From CAYLJJ01 sp964384025 (GTDB lineage Bacteria > Myxococcota_A > Bradymonadia > UBA7976 > UBA1532), in NCBI GenBank assembly GCA_964384025.1, contig CAYLJJ010000001.1, positions 1-64,000 on the forward strand: 64,000 nucleotides of DNA, written 5' to 3'. Both the position numbers and the translations under genes were made by a program. The notes beneath the pieces are model-generated. The model made no database searches. It saw nothing but the letters and a program-made list of their open reading frames with translations, and was not told the DNA's origin. Positions 46,401 to 52,281 of the stretch are shown one piece after another (within the stretch, counting starts at the first letter, position 1; every line of letters starts with the position of its first letter).

Positions 46401-47126
46401 ATCATTTTGGGGAACCTCACCCCAGTTAAAACCGGGAGCGAGGCTGTAGTTTCCCTCATCTCCTGTAGCTGGATATGCAGGTAGGCGACCATTGATAGCG
46501 AAGCTCCAAACGAGCAGAGCGTTTCCTGGAGGGTCATTGCCCGATCCGGTGTGATAATAGCCTCTGATCTTGTGACCGCTGCCTCCGAACTGAGAAAGCT
46601 TACGGTGAGCGTGCCAAAGCGCCTCATGGATGGCAATTTGAGTCATTACTTCAATTTGCTCATCATTCCATTCTCGGGGGTCAGGATTTGGGGCCCAATC
46701 GTTCACATATAGCCGGTAAGTTCCATGTTCTGTTTGGTTTGTACACTTATTAAATGCTTGAACACCTATATTGATCCTTTCATTGCCTTCAACAGTCCCA
46801 ACTGTATAGGGTATGCCAATATCTCGAACTGTTCCACCAGAAGCAGTTACGTCAAAAACGATGTCACCGGGATCTTCGCGGTTTGTTGTCCCAAAAGCTT
46901 GGTTTCCATTGGTGTCCCAACGGATTCTATAGCCATTTGCACAACCCGCATTTCTCAAAATCCCTTTGAGCATCACCCGCGCACCTTCATGTGCAGGATA
47001 GGGAAGAGTCAGATTGTCCAAAGAGTAGGGTACAATGACAACCTCAGGATCTGCTGCATCTGCTAAGTTGGGCAGAAGCAGAGCAGCTCCCAGAAGAGAA
47101 AGAGTGAGCGCGGATCTTATGTGCAT
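37497..47126 (-). CDS. Giant exported protein: alpha/alpha-toroid, about 13 PKD domains, helical region, calcium loops, two PPC domains
   Basis: A 3209-residue protein with a signal peptide (MHIRSALTLSLLGAALLLPN, cleavage after LADA). Residues about 150-640 resemble a squalene-cyclase/prenyltransferase-type toroid (NDGSTTQWAFVGLESAEV; GGGIGGWYYRAQGS). A first block of about nine or ten PKD domains spans 650-1700 (RYEWDFDDDG, RWEWDLDGDGEFDD), with an Ig-like stretch to about 1965 and three more PKD units to 2250. A helical region (2250-2600) follows, then a Cys unit (CVLDADCEEDFYC), EF-hand/dockerin-like loops (DPYDADNDGLIGIIEIDC and others, 2710-2910), and two pre-peptidase C-terminal domains (DQDWYHFTI; DWFQLELRD). 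Cotranscription with the following gene (50 bp) is likely. Confidence 0.92.
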   Translation of the reverse strand: MHIRSALTLSLLGAALLLPNLADAADPEVVIVPYSLDNLTLPYPAHEGARVMLKGILRNAGCANGYRIRWDTNGNQAFGTTNREDPGDIVFDVTASGGTVRDIGIPYTVGTVEGNERINIGVQAFNKCTNQTEHGTYRLYVNDWAPNPDPREWNDEQIEVMTQIAIHEALWHAHRKLSQFGGSGHKIRGYYHTGSGNDPPGNALLVWSFAINGRLPAYPATGDEGNYSLAPGFNWGEVPQNDAWVQANGHRWTYDPYAEDTMRILNYLLNRGSTEVSISAEDEDTSCGLDQNGNAIQCARIPGTHDSKGAYAGGGGNNVYWQGTTLGGLAPLISSLGHSPIQEGGLAGKSYEYLIQQMTDYLQYQQIDSGGGIGGWYYRAQGSAGGRLNDGSTTQWAFVGLESAEVAGRPYGVIVNNKHKYKIAESMFRSQKSNGATAYRVGHGHAPLAITGGTMVGSRWLGIHNMVSNGSTPFSGAGVNLTQTQLVNFYDKCKSFISNKWESSGSERYVYWKNGDYLCGNTNSIYKWGNAARCGSIYTIYSSQKGFRTGEPVEGEIGGKSWQNQFPVHFMRSQDRGGSALRDDNDDDGNQEYHDFGLITDNGGIRSLASSHGGQAFAHGAATLILTPSIFNPKPIATARVRAGHGGGDSTPEATVTEGCASGDDGKVTFNHELSFHPDPESWIEVYQWDVDSSNGYWWDIEDPNIRRQMMDFQTANIGTEFRYIYDRAEDYTATLRVIESITQEEQDQGATPQTRTATARVTVNAAPNVAPALGLGGPYNLVQGEALLLEGTATDANANCGDSVTAAWTLEATGQLLANSAEATIDWAVLEALNLEEEYGLLLRGVDSHGVATEARTTLRIYPRDPIAVANAAPNPVGCQQAVQFDAQGSNHPHPERSIAQYEWDVNGDGVVDGGGADGNFSFTYDEFGTYNVTLRVTDNGNNTNETNLEIEVSEGNNAPISRIAQNSYTVLENNGLQLNAGGSNDPNTDCGDRIVSYEWDLNGNLADGYELSTDQAILDLDWNTVSANMPFTDPNTNEPITHVTLRVTDSFGESSIDGSDVTVLRAVPEARFDQTPNPAPISLANGRSDVLLDARESFSPIPNGSIARYEWDFDDDGVYGDAEEESQVFFRKFFNPIPGPDNLPELFVSLRITDHLGAQATYRTRISYQVPPTEPTADADPSDPPEGGYNILVGEPLNLSAIQSMDPDTAEFEDFLRWYRWDLNYDEQAGAEWDFEIEDEDGNSDEALLEITAEQLAVAGMDQPGEYLLLLEVEDTTHLTNRDTAPVRIFAREPLAVAVAVPNRAACGQRITLDGSGSSHEHPNVDITRWEWDLDGDGEFDDAEGEEITFTPERYTFGEPLNIGLRILDSAGDVAEAHIDLLVDQGNSAPSVDPGGPYLFAQGDDLSLDGSGSVDPDQGCGDFIVLYEWDINNDGTFDFNSNNSATLDLSWQQLVDLGVQEEGTHTIILRAVDRLGAVSQASVNIDILHGPSAVARLDPSRVSCNGVVSYDASDSTTDGPLDQGFELVNYAWDLDGNGEFETEGRILQRNAIGGGEIQVGLRVTDASGRQNSTTALLDIVVNNLPPVADAGGPYTTGPLNGGGFQAIFLDARGTSDPNAPCDEIVLYEWDTDNDGRFGLDDVDGAGNLAGRDYVGITVENFSDPNWQIGLAPLVRLRACDTYGECSPAAQSEIRILENPPPVARLLNINSGDCLSEDQVSVELEITAETGGDIQVEILVGGESVLTQTVEVAAAQAQNFQFNLDAVNTIPEGEHSMEIILKNEENATTTIDLGGNLIFDRSAPVISIAQTLVEDACYRPEEVPDPPYEISDNVDLAPEVNEEILSNSCERTMIVIARDSCGNEEQVQRNYRIAEAVQLNLEGPEEGELSANAAFSWEVVGREDCANEITAELARDGQDGLIYVEGSPIAAPGAYTLTMIVPNCAGEERQIRRAFRVNADPVANAIPEGHPNVDLNAQGAAYLVEEGARLLLDGDDSRPPEGNDSIASYFWEFQAGAVDDPNAVRPQFSTEDDGVFQGSLTVTDSLGAQDSQEFQITVEDVDPIPNPGEAYTIRQGETVQFDASASRPGSDADPIRNYSWDWGDGTDGLQGADLDRPQHSYGEDGIYQVTLSLDDEDSSAEAQVQVTVRDVNPNIGALLLPEPILETQTLIYQIEVSRGAPLDPLVAFDWDFDSDGEADLIIPAPIEWNALPWDGDGDGEGDLLMSPEAQYRFLEPGHYLGSLKVRDNDSLGSFEFEFDVLPYQIDDLLNDMESRIQAVQDNPDSSARQLTALQAEGQTSVADLLRRGRWGETHGYLGNSLLALDALIFRVYRAQTAEAEFGDLLWMASRTLLKRLEAFRVEVAAEVAADNESLLAAIALLTETRTLFEDESYEARVSSADEAFLVRDLFSNLYEAFYLLEDARDIVHDYDEFPAPDKNIADLVARIADARGTNSDVAEALGILLANFQRYLAEGDNPPGQASVESAIAALEEIIALVEQRIGIGNSQCNEDTPCISDLDSLQLQLKLMDLVADLFEAADQGVYVRNIQYLLTLAVSFRVEISLVGVESLCPHLPSLESAREQQRILLSMVEEGHNDAALLFYIAPERRCLAIREYNECSAVFYRVDPEPYPEICISLLPEPSGPQPCVLDADCEEDFYCNDEGVCEERGEFLGDAPIPLRAAQQDISWIFDIIMAFHDNLDPMNPEVLAANWPDRSEDEFDLDLDGDFDALDVDRGIQRYIHDPYDADNDGLIGIIEIDCDLSGTGRILDPMEPVTWNGVPDGEVDCDEDSITNAEELSYGMNPLTALDSDLDFDGDELSNLLEHRNSMDPQNPEDGRADTDQDGLSDAQEISHGLNPNHAADAEQDADLDALTNIEEILNGLDPFNPDDAIEDPDADGMHSRAEIRAGRDPLRANCANDPVESEVRNDDPENATDLGNEAQIVVDNGTICNNPGSNDQDWYHFTINEANSRLIVSLEFDNADGSNLDLRLYNGTTGFQIADSSSNFATELIAVPAAQITAGDYLIRVSSPRGSQADYELRISIVPPVTPCQDDGMEGELGNNTMNNATLLEGDAIRLGDVWICEEERRSGDWFQLELRDQDQTIHIQYARNSDGLLEISAMTQNLSAFAESVEVQTTSQCINLRANGNLSTVFFNIVASNIFSDGDDRVDYLLQVVDTDLDANPRGACDQLNAGLFGFINWPTLQP

Positions 47127-47280
47127 AGGGCCTTCTAGCCGTTGGTTTTCATAATTTTTTCGATGGGCTGTTGATATCGAAATATTTCAAGGAAGTCTAG
47201 GACCCGAGAGGAATGCTATTTTTGCTTCCATATCTACCCTAGTTTCCAAGGCTTTTTATTTAAACGGTGGTTTTATTTTT

Positions 47281-47321
47281 CCAGGAGTTTGGGTTCGGGT
47301 TCATGGCGTGAAACCTCCTGG
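47281..47321 (+). promoter_or_regulatory. Inverted repeat in the pyruvate kinase leader
   Basis: CCAGGAGTTT at 47281-47290 pairs with AAACCTCCTGG at 47311-47321 with a single bulged base and a 20-nt loop. It lies about 30 bp before the start codon and upstream of AAGGAGAG. It could be a leader hairpin or an operator; no U-tract follows, so it is not a simple terminator. Confidence 0.45.
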
Positions 47322-47353
47322 AACTTCAAGGAGAGTGGACCTATGCTGCTGCT

Positions 47354-48769
47354 ATGCTTACCAGAAGTAAAATTGTTGCTACCCTGGGACCGAGTTCTTC
47401 AAAACCAGAACAGATCAGAGCGATGGCAGAGGCGGGTTGTGATCTCTTTCGGATCAACTTTTCTCATGGAGAGAAGCAGCAGTGGTCTCAGCTTTTCCAA
47501 GGAGTACGAAGCGTAGAGGCACTCTTGGGGCGCCCTCTGGGGCTCTTGGCTGATCTCTGCGGCCCCAAGATACGCATCGCGGCGCTCTCTGCTGATCCTC
47601 TAAATCTGGCCTCAGGAGATGAACTGTTTCTGTTCCAGAACGCTCCCGTTGATTTTGAAGGGTCTTGGCTCACGACTAACCGCGATCGACTCTTCAAGGA
47701 GATGAAGAGGGGAGAACCTCTCCTCTTTGACGATGGGAAGATCGAGGCTCAAATAGAGTCTCTGGACGAAGAGAAGCTCAGTTGTCAGGTCTTAAGAGGA
47801 GGAACCCTCAGCTTAGGGAAAGGGATCAATCTTCCTAAAACACAACTGCAGCTCTCAGCTCTAACCGAGAAGGATCGCCAAGATGCGCTCTGGGCCCAGT
47901 CGATGGGCTTTGATTTTCTAGCTCTCTCCTTTATACAGCGAGTCTCGGATCTCTTGGAGCTGAGAACGCTCCTCTCTGAAGAGGGACCCCAGATCATCGC
48001 CAAGATAGAGAAGCTGCAGGCGGTGGAGCAGATCGACTCGATCATCCAGGAGGCAGACGCAGTGATGATCGCCCGAGGAGACCTGGGGGTAGAGATGAGG
48101 CTCTCTTTGGTCCCCGTGGCTCAGAAGCGTATCGCTCGGCTCTGCCAAGAGGCCGGGCGCCCCTGTATCGTTGCCACCCAGATGTTTGAGTCGATGATCC
48201 AGGCTCCTACTCCTACCAGAGCAGAGGTTTCAGATGTCGCCAACGCGGTTATGGATCAGGCTGATGCGGTGATGCTCTCAGGGGAGACCAGTGTAGGCGC
48301 CTTTCCTGTCGAGGCGGTGCAGCTCATGGATGAGGTTGTCGCCGCGATCCAGACCTACCATGATGAGATCTCAGCTCCCCACGCGGTCTGCTCTCCTGAT
48401 GATCCTCTAACAGCCGCTCTCTCTAGAGCGATCCATGAGATCATCGAGCGAGAGAAGATCGCCGCCATCGCGATTTTTAGTGTCTCTGGGGAGACCGCGC
48501 GGATTCTCTCTAAGAATCGCTTGAAGCGACCGATCTTAGCGCTCTCTAGAGATCTCCGCGTTGTTCGGCGTATGTCTCTCTACTATGGAGTGGAGCCGCG
48601 CCGAGTCGAGGTCCTCCCTCGACATACTCGTGAGGTCCTAAAATTGGCGGCTGATCTTGTCCTAGAGATGGGGCTTGCCAAGAGAGGAGAGCGGCTGATC
48701 GTTCTCTCTGGACGCCCCATAGAGAAGAGAGGAGCGATTAACACCCTCGTCGTCCATCAAATTCCTTGA
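47354..48769 (+). CDS. pyk: Pyruvate kinase
   Basis: A 471-residue glycolytic enzyme that makes ATP and pyruvate from phosphoenolpyruvate and ADP. Seen: the N-terminal RSKIVATLGPSS, FRINFSHG (substrate-binding Arg), LADLCGPKIRI, the IAKIEKLQAVEQID catalytic Lys segment, ARGDLGVEMRL and ATQMFESMIQAPTPTRAEVSDVANAVMDQADAVMLSGETSVGAFP. A C-terminal allosteric domain is present. The length is that of normal bacterial enzymes. The best ribosome site (AAGGAGAG) lies rather far (17 nt) from the ATG chosen, but no other in-frame start exists. Confidence 0.98.
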   Translation: MLTRSKIVATLGPSSSKPEQIRAMAEAGCDLFRINFSHGEKQQWSQLFQGVRSVEALLGRPLGLLADLCGPKIRIAALSADPLNLASGDELFLFQNAPVDFEGSWLTTNRDRLFKEMKRGEPLLFDDGKIEAQIESLDEEKLSCQVLRGGTLSLGKGINLPKTQLQLSALTEKDRQDALWAQSMGFDFLALSFIQRVSDLLELRTLLSEEGPQIIAKIEKLQAVEQIDSIIQEADAVMIARGDLGVEMRLSLVPVAQKRIARLCQEAGRPCIVATQMFESMIQAPTPTRAEVSDVANAVMDQADAVMLSGETSVGAFPVEAVQLMDEVVAAIQTYHDEISAPHAVCSPDDPLTAALSRAIHEIIEREKIAAIAIFSVSGETARILSKNRLKRPILALSRDLRVVRRMSLYYGVEPRRVEVLPRHTREVLKLAADLVLEMGLAKRGERLIVLSGRPIEKRGAINTLVVHQIP

Positions 48770-49017
48770 AAGATCTAAGAGTTCAATATGCTCATCCTTT
48801 CCAGGGCTTGAGACAAAAGAAGGAAGATGGTTTGACCGCATGGGGGAATCTTTTTTAGTGAAGGACTGCGTTGGAAATTTTCAAAAAGATTGCGCCTCAA
48901 AAAGTGGTCAATTTAGGATGAATGGATTTTTAGAGTTGGCGTCGAGGCGCCCTCTGGGGCTCGATGTGGCCCCCAAGCCAGGTCCAAATTTTTAAGGACC
49001 AAGAGGAAGGGTTGAAG

Positions 49018-49698
49018 ATGAAGAACAAAATGAAGACGTGGCTGATCCCCGTTCTCGCTTTGGGCATGACCGCTTGGCTCGTGGGTTGTGATGTCGAAGA
49101 TGATTGCGATGGCGGCTTCTGTGACGGCGGCATCGTTGATGATTTTGATGGCGGTGGCGGCGAGGGCGGCGGCGGCGAGGGTGGTGAAGGTGGCGAAGGT
49201 GGCGGTGGCGAAGGGGTCACTTGTACGGCAGCCTGTGCAGATCAAACAGGTACCTGTATGACCCCCACAGATCCAGGCTGTCCAGGAGGCAACGCAGATG
49301 ACTTTAACGCCGCTTGTATCGCAGCTTGTGGCTCCGCTTTTGAGGCTACTGAACTCGACAGTATAACAGATTGCACGGCTGGATTTGCTCTCGCGCGAAA
49401 TGACTCTGCCATCGATGCACTTTGCGAAGACAACACCCCCGTTATCTGGGGTACGGGCGGCGGCTGTACTGGAGATAATGGTGAGCCTGGTATTTGTGGT
49501 CCTACAAGCCTCTGTAGCGAAGCTGGAGGTTCTTCAGAGGCAGGACATTGTGATGGCGCTGCAAACATTCAGTGTTGTATCGACTATCCTTGCGGCAACG
49601 GTGGAGCCTGCTTAGACGATACCGAGTATGATTGTGGTGGTGAGTGGCAGAGTGGCCTCTGTCCTGGAGGCAACACCATCAGGTGCTGTGAGGAGTAA
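49018..49698 (+). CDS. Gly/Glu-repeat, Cys-rich lipoprotein
   Basis: A 226-residue lipoprotein. ATG 49018 follows AGAGGAAGG and gives a signal with lipobox WLVGC (Cys24); upstream in-frame starts lie before the signal. A DDCDGGFCDGG segment and a low-complexity GGGGEGG run (about 37-66) come first, then a domain with some 20 cysteines (CTAACADQTGTC, CGPTSLC, CCIDYPCGNGGAC, CCEE end). Paired cysteines suggest several disulfides outside the cytoplasm. The C-terminal part with CCxD and GxCPGG resembles small extracellular Cys modules but no family was fixed. Confidence 0.75.
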   Translation: MKNKMKTWLIPVLALGMTAWLVGCDVEDDCDGGFCDGGIVDDFDGGGGEGGGGEGGEGGEGGGGEGVTCTAACADQTGTCMTPTDPGCPGGNADDFNAACIAACGSAFEATELDSITDCTAGFALARNDSAIDALCEDNTPVIWGTGGGCTGDNGEPGICGPTSLCSEAGGSSEAGHCDGAANIQCCIDYPCGNGGACLDDTEYDCGGEWQSGLCPGGNTIRCCEE

Positions 49699-49700
49699 AA

Positions 49701-50240
49701 TCACCTCCGTTTAGCGGACTCCTCATCGAGTTCCTTAAAGGCCTGCCGTGCGTTATCCCGGATGATCTTCCGGGCCTTCTTGTTTAAGCTGCCCATTCGA
49801 TCCAACTGCTCCTCGAAAGAGTCAGGAGCCAGCCGCGCGAGGCTATACTGAACGCGCTCCTCCTTGTCATAGTAGCGGTCAACAATATCCACGCCTGTCA
49901 GCTCCATCTCGCTGAAGATCTTGATCACCTCCTGATGATGCGCCTCAGGGGACTCTCGCTTTCCATCAGAGGTGCTGGCTTCGTAGTTCTTGATCAAGTT
50001 CTGAACCCGGCTGCTGAAAAGCTTGGCCAGCTCAACACGAGCTCGAGCATCTGCGGTGCTGCGGCGGAGCCCAATGGAGCTGATCTTATCAGCCACCCCA
50101 ACACCATAAAAGGCCCCATCTTTCCGAGCAGCGCTGCCTTTATTGAGCCAAGAGGGCCGCGCTGCACCCTCCCTGTTGAGCTGATCCCCACCACAGGCGA
50201 GGAGAAGAGAGAGGAGCACGAAGAAAGAGAGGGTCTTCAT
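49701..50240 (-). CDS. LPP20-family lipoprotein
   Basis: A 179-residue lipoprotein (LLSLLLACGG, Cys16). The LPP20 signature is visible: RPSWLNKG, FYGVGVADKI and the following STADARARVELAKLF helix, then a TGVDIVDRYYDKEERVQYSLARL strand pair. LPP20/FlgP proteins are outer-membrane lipoproteins, and some support flagellar function. The gene starts 12 bp after a 51-residue lipoprotein gene, and its stop lies 3 bp from the stop of the convergent Cys-rich gene. Confidence 0.85.
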   Translation of the reverse strand: MKTLSFFVLLSLLLACGGDQLNREGAARPSWLNKGSAARKDGAFYGVGVADKISSIGLRRSTADARARVELAKLFSSRVQNLIKNYEASTSDGKRESPEAHHQEVIKIFSEMELTGVDIVDRYYDKEERVQYSLARLAPDSFEEQLDRMGSLNKKARKIIRDNARQAFKELDEESAKRR

Positions 50241-50252
50241 CTGAGGTTCCTT

Positions 50253-50408
50253 TTATTTTGATTTCTGCTGCTCAGCAGACTCTTGGTTAAGCTCCTGGTC
50301 CGCTGCCTCAGCGTTCCTACGAATCTGTTCTTTATCGAGGAGAGGTTCAGGGCGAGCCCCACAAGCCGCCAAGAAGAGGATCAACAAAGAGCATAAGAGA
50401 GATTTCAT
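50253..50408 (-). CDS. Very small lipoprotein (51 residues)
   Basis: A reading frame begins at ATG 50408, has GGAGG 7 nt upstream, and encodes a lipoprotein signal SLLILFLAACGA (lipidated Cys16) followed by a short charged helix ending AEQQKSK. It ends 12 bp before the LPP20 gene on the same strand. The ribosome site, the lipobox and the operon spacing support it despite its size. It is likely to be a small partner lipoprotein of LPP20, by position only. Confidence 0.7.
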   Translation of the reverse strand: MKSLLCSLLILFLAACGARPEPLLDKEQIRRNAEAADQELNQESAEQQKSK

Positions 50409-50507
50409 CCTTGACCTCCAGGGAGATTTGGGGCGTCAAGCAAACAATAGACCATTTTGGCATCGAAGATGATAAGCGATCTTCTGTTTGCACAAGGAGA
50501 CCCCGCA

Positions 50508-51533
50508 ATGCGCCCTCTTCAACTTGTGTTCTGTTTGCTCCTCTCTTGTGGATCTCCCAGCCCCCGAGGAGATCTTCATCAGGAGATCAAGGCGATTGAG
50601 GCTCAACTCCCCAAACCCAAACCTGGCAGCCTCTGGGCAGATGGCTTCGGGAGGAGTGCGAGAGAGGCCGTACAGGAGGCGAAGCGAGGGATCAGCGAAC
50701 AACTCAGCGCTGAGATCAGCAGTGACTATGAAGCACAGGAGCGTGAAGTCGATGGTGAAGTTCAACGCTCTATACATCTAAAGCTCTCCAGCCACAGCAG
50801 CTTTAAGCATGCTGAGCTGATCGAGACCCTGGCGGTGCTCCCCCACCCTGGTGGCTTTGTCGCTCGGGTCAGCCTGGATCGAGGCCAAGCAGCTCGGATC
50901 TATAGAGAGGAGCGCCAAGCGCTGCTTAAACAGCTTGAAGCCCTCGGGCCTCTCTTAAAGAGAGGGATCCGGGAGCGCGACGCTTCGCTTTTATTGAGCA
51001 CGGCTCACGATCCTCTCCTGCTCCTCAAGCAGCTTAGACAGGGAGCCCAGATCCTAAGACTCTTGGGGCATCCTCCTCTGCCGATCCCTGAGGAACAGGC
51101 CCTGGCCTGGAGCAGGACTTTGAGCCCTCTTCGACAACGTGCTCGAATCGCTTGGGAGCTGAAGGGAGGTTCTCCTGAACTCCAAGAAGCTGTTTTGGGC
51201 TTGATCCGTAATATGCTTAAGGCCAAAGGATGTCGCTTCAGCGCGCTCTCTATCCAAGAGGGACCCTCAGAGGAGCTGGAGCTTCGAGGTCTCCTTAACA
51301 TCCACAACCGCCTACAGGAAGAGGGGGGGATGCACTGGAATCACCTGGGACTCTCGCTTCAGCTCTCAGATGCTCGGAGTGGTCGCAGTTTGCTGCACTT
51401 TAGCGCTCTGCCTCAGTGGATTCATGCCGGGGGACGAGATCCACTTCAGGCGGAGCGAAACCTACTGCGACGCTTAAAGAAGCGCCTGGGAGAGCGAGCC
51501 CGAGGCGATTTTGAAGCTCTAAACTGTCGCTGA
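50508..51533 (+). CDS. Lipoprotein with LPP20-like N-terminal domain
   Basis: A 341-residue protein. ATG 50508 follows AAGGAG and opens with RPLQLVFCLLLSCGS (lipobox LLSC). Residues about 40-140 (WADGFGRSAREAVQEAKRGISEQLSAEISS; SFKHAELIETLAVLPHPGGFVARVSLDR) have the helix-plus-strand pattern of LPP20/FlgT-type domains. The rest has further mixed alpha/beta segments, including RIAWELKGGSPELQEAVLGLI. It is divergent from the LPP20 gene pair (about 100 bp between starts) and could share control with it. The function is unknown. Confidence 0.75.
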   Translation: MRPLQLVFCLLLSCGSPSPRGDLHQEIKAIEAQLPKPKPGSLWADGFGRSAREAVQEAKRGISEQLSAEISSDYEAQEREVDGEVQRSIHLKLSSHSSFKHAELIETLAVLPHPGGFVARVSLDRGQAARIYREERQALLKQLEALGPLLKRGIRERDASLLLSTAHDPLLLLKQLRQGAQILRLLGHPPLPIPEEQALAWSRTLSPLRQRARIAWELKGGSPELQEAVLGLIRNMLKAKGCRFSALSIQEGPSEELELRGLLNIHNRLQEEGGMHWNHLGLSLQLSDARSGRSLLHFSALPQWIHAGGRDPLQAERNLLRRLKKRLGERARGDFEALNCR

Positions 51534-51546
51534 TTTTCCCCAGGGT

Positions 51547-52281
51547 TTAGAGGGAGAGCCTTTTAAAGAGGCCCTCAGGGATGTGGCGAATGACGCTCAT
51601 GATGCCCTCCCAAAAGGGAGGATAAAAGAGCAGGTCTTGTCGCCTCTGTTGGGCCTTAAAGAGCGCTCGGCTGACCTGCTCTGGTGAGGCGATGGGGATC
51701 TTACTCTCCATTCCAAAGGTCATCTTCGTATCTACAAAGCCCAGCTTCGCGGTGAGGACATGAACGCCTTCGGGGTGAAGCCGATTTCTGAGACCTTGAA
51801 GGTAACGTGTAAAGGCGCCCTTGGCTGAGCCATAAAAATAGTTGCTTTGGCGACCACGTTCGCCCGCTACAGAGGAGATCCCCAAAATAGAGCCTCGCCC
51901 CCGCGCCTGCATTCTCGCTGCGATACTCTCACAGAGAGAGACTGCACCCGTGTAGTTGACCTCGATCACTTGAAGCGCCTCAGAGAACTCCTCTTGGGAG
52001 CGCAGCTGATCTCCCATCTCTCCGAAAGCGAGGAGAGCTACATCCAAGGGACCAAGCTCCTCCTCTACTTTGGCGATCAACCCTGGATGGGTTGAGAAGG
52101 CACGGGCGTCAAAGCTGAGGGGAAGAGTTTGAACAGCGAAGCGGATCTTGAGATCCTCAGCGAGCTGCGTAGCCTCCTCTATCTGGCGGGTAGCCAAACA
52201 GACCCCATAGCCCCTCTCAGCGTAGCGGAAGGCGAGCTGACGAGCGATGGGGGAGTTGGCTCCCAAGATAAGGATGTTCAT
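51547..52281 (-). CDS. Short-chain dehydrogenase/reductase, DprE2-like
   Basis: A 244-residue SDR enzyme. The cofactor motif is ILGANSPIARQLA (residues 4-16), the catalytic Ser lies in GISSVAGERGR, and the Tyr/Lys pair is YGSAKGAF. The best match in pattern is the DprE2 family, the NADH-dependent reductase that finishes the epimerisation of decaprenylphospho-ribose to -arabinose in mycobacteria. The start overlaps the DprE1-like gene stop by 4 nt, and this pairing is the main support. The actual sugar-lipid substrate here is unknown. Confidence 0.85.
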   Translation of the reverse strand: MNILILGANSPIARQLAFRYAERGYGVCLATRQIEEATQLAEDLKIRFAVQTLPLSFDARAFSTHPGLIAKVEEELGPLDVALLAFGEMGDQLRSQEEFSEALQVIEVNYTGAVSLCESIAARMQARGRGSILGISSVAGERGRQSNYFYGSAKGAFTRYLQGLRNRLHPEGVHVLTAKLGFVDTKMTFGMESKIPIASPEQVSRALFKAQQRRQDLLFYPPFWEGIMSVIRHIPEGLFKRLSL

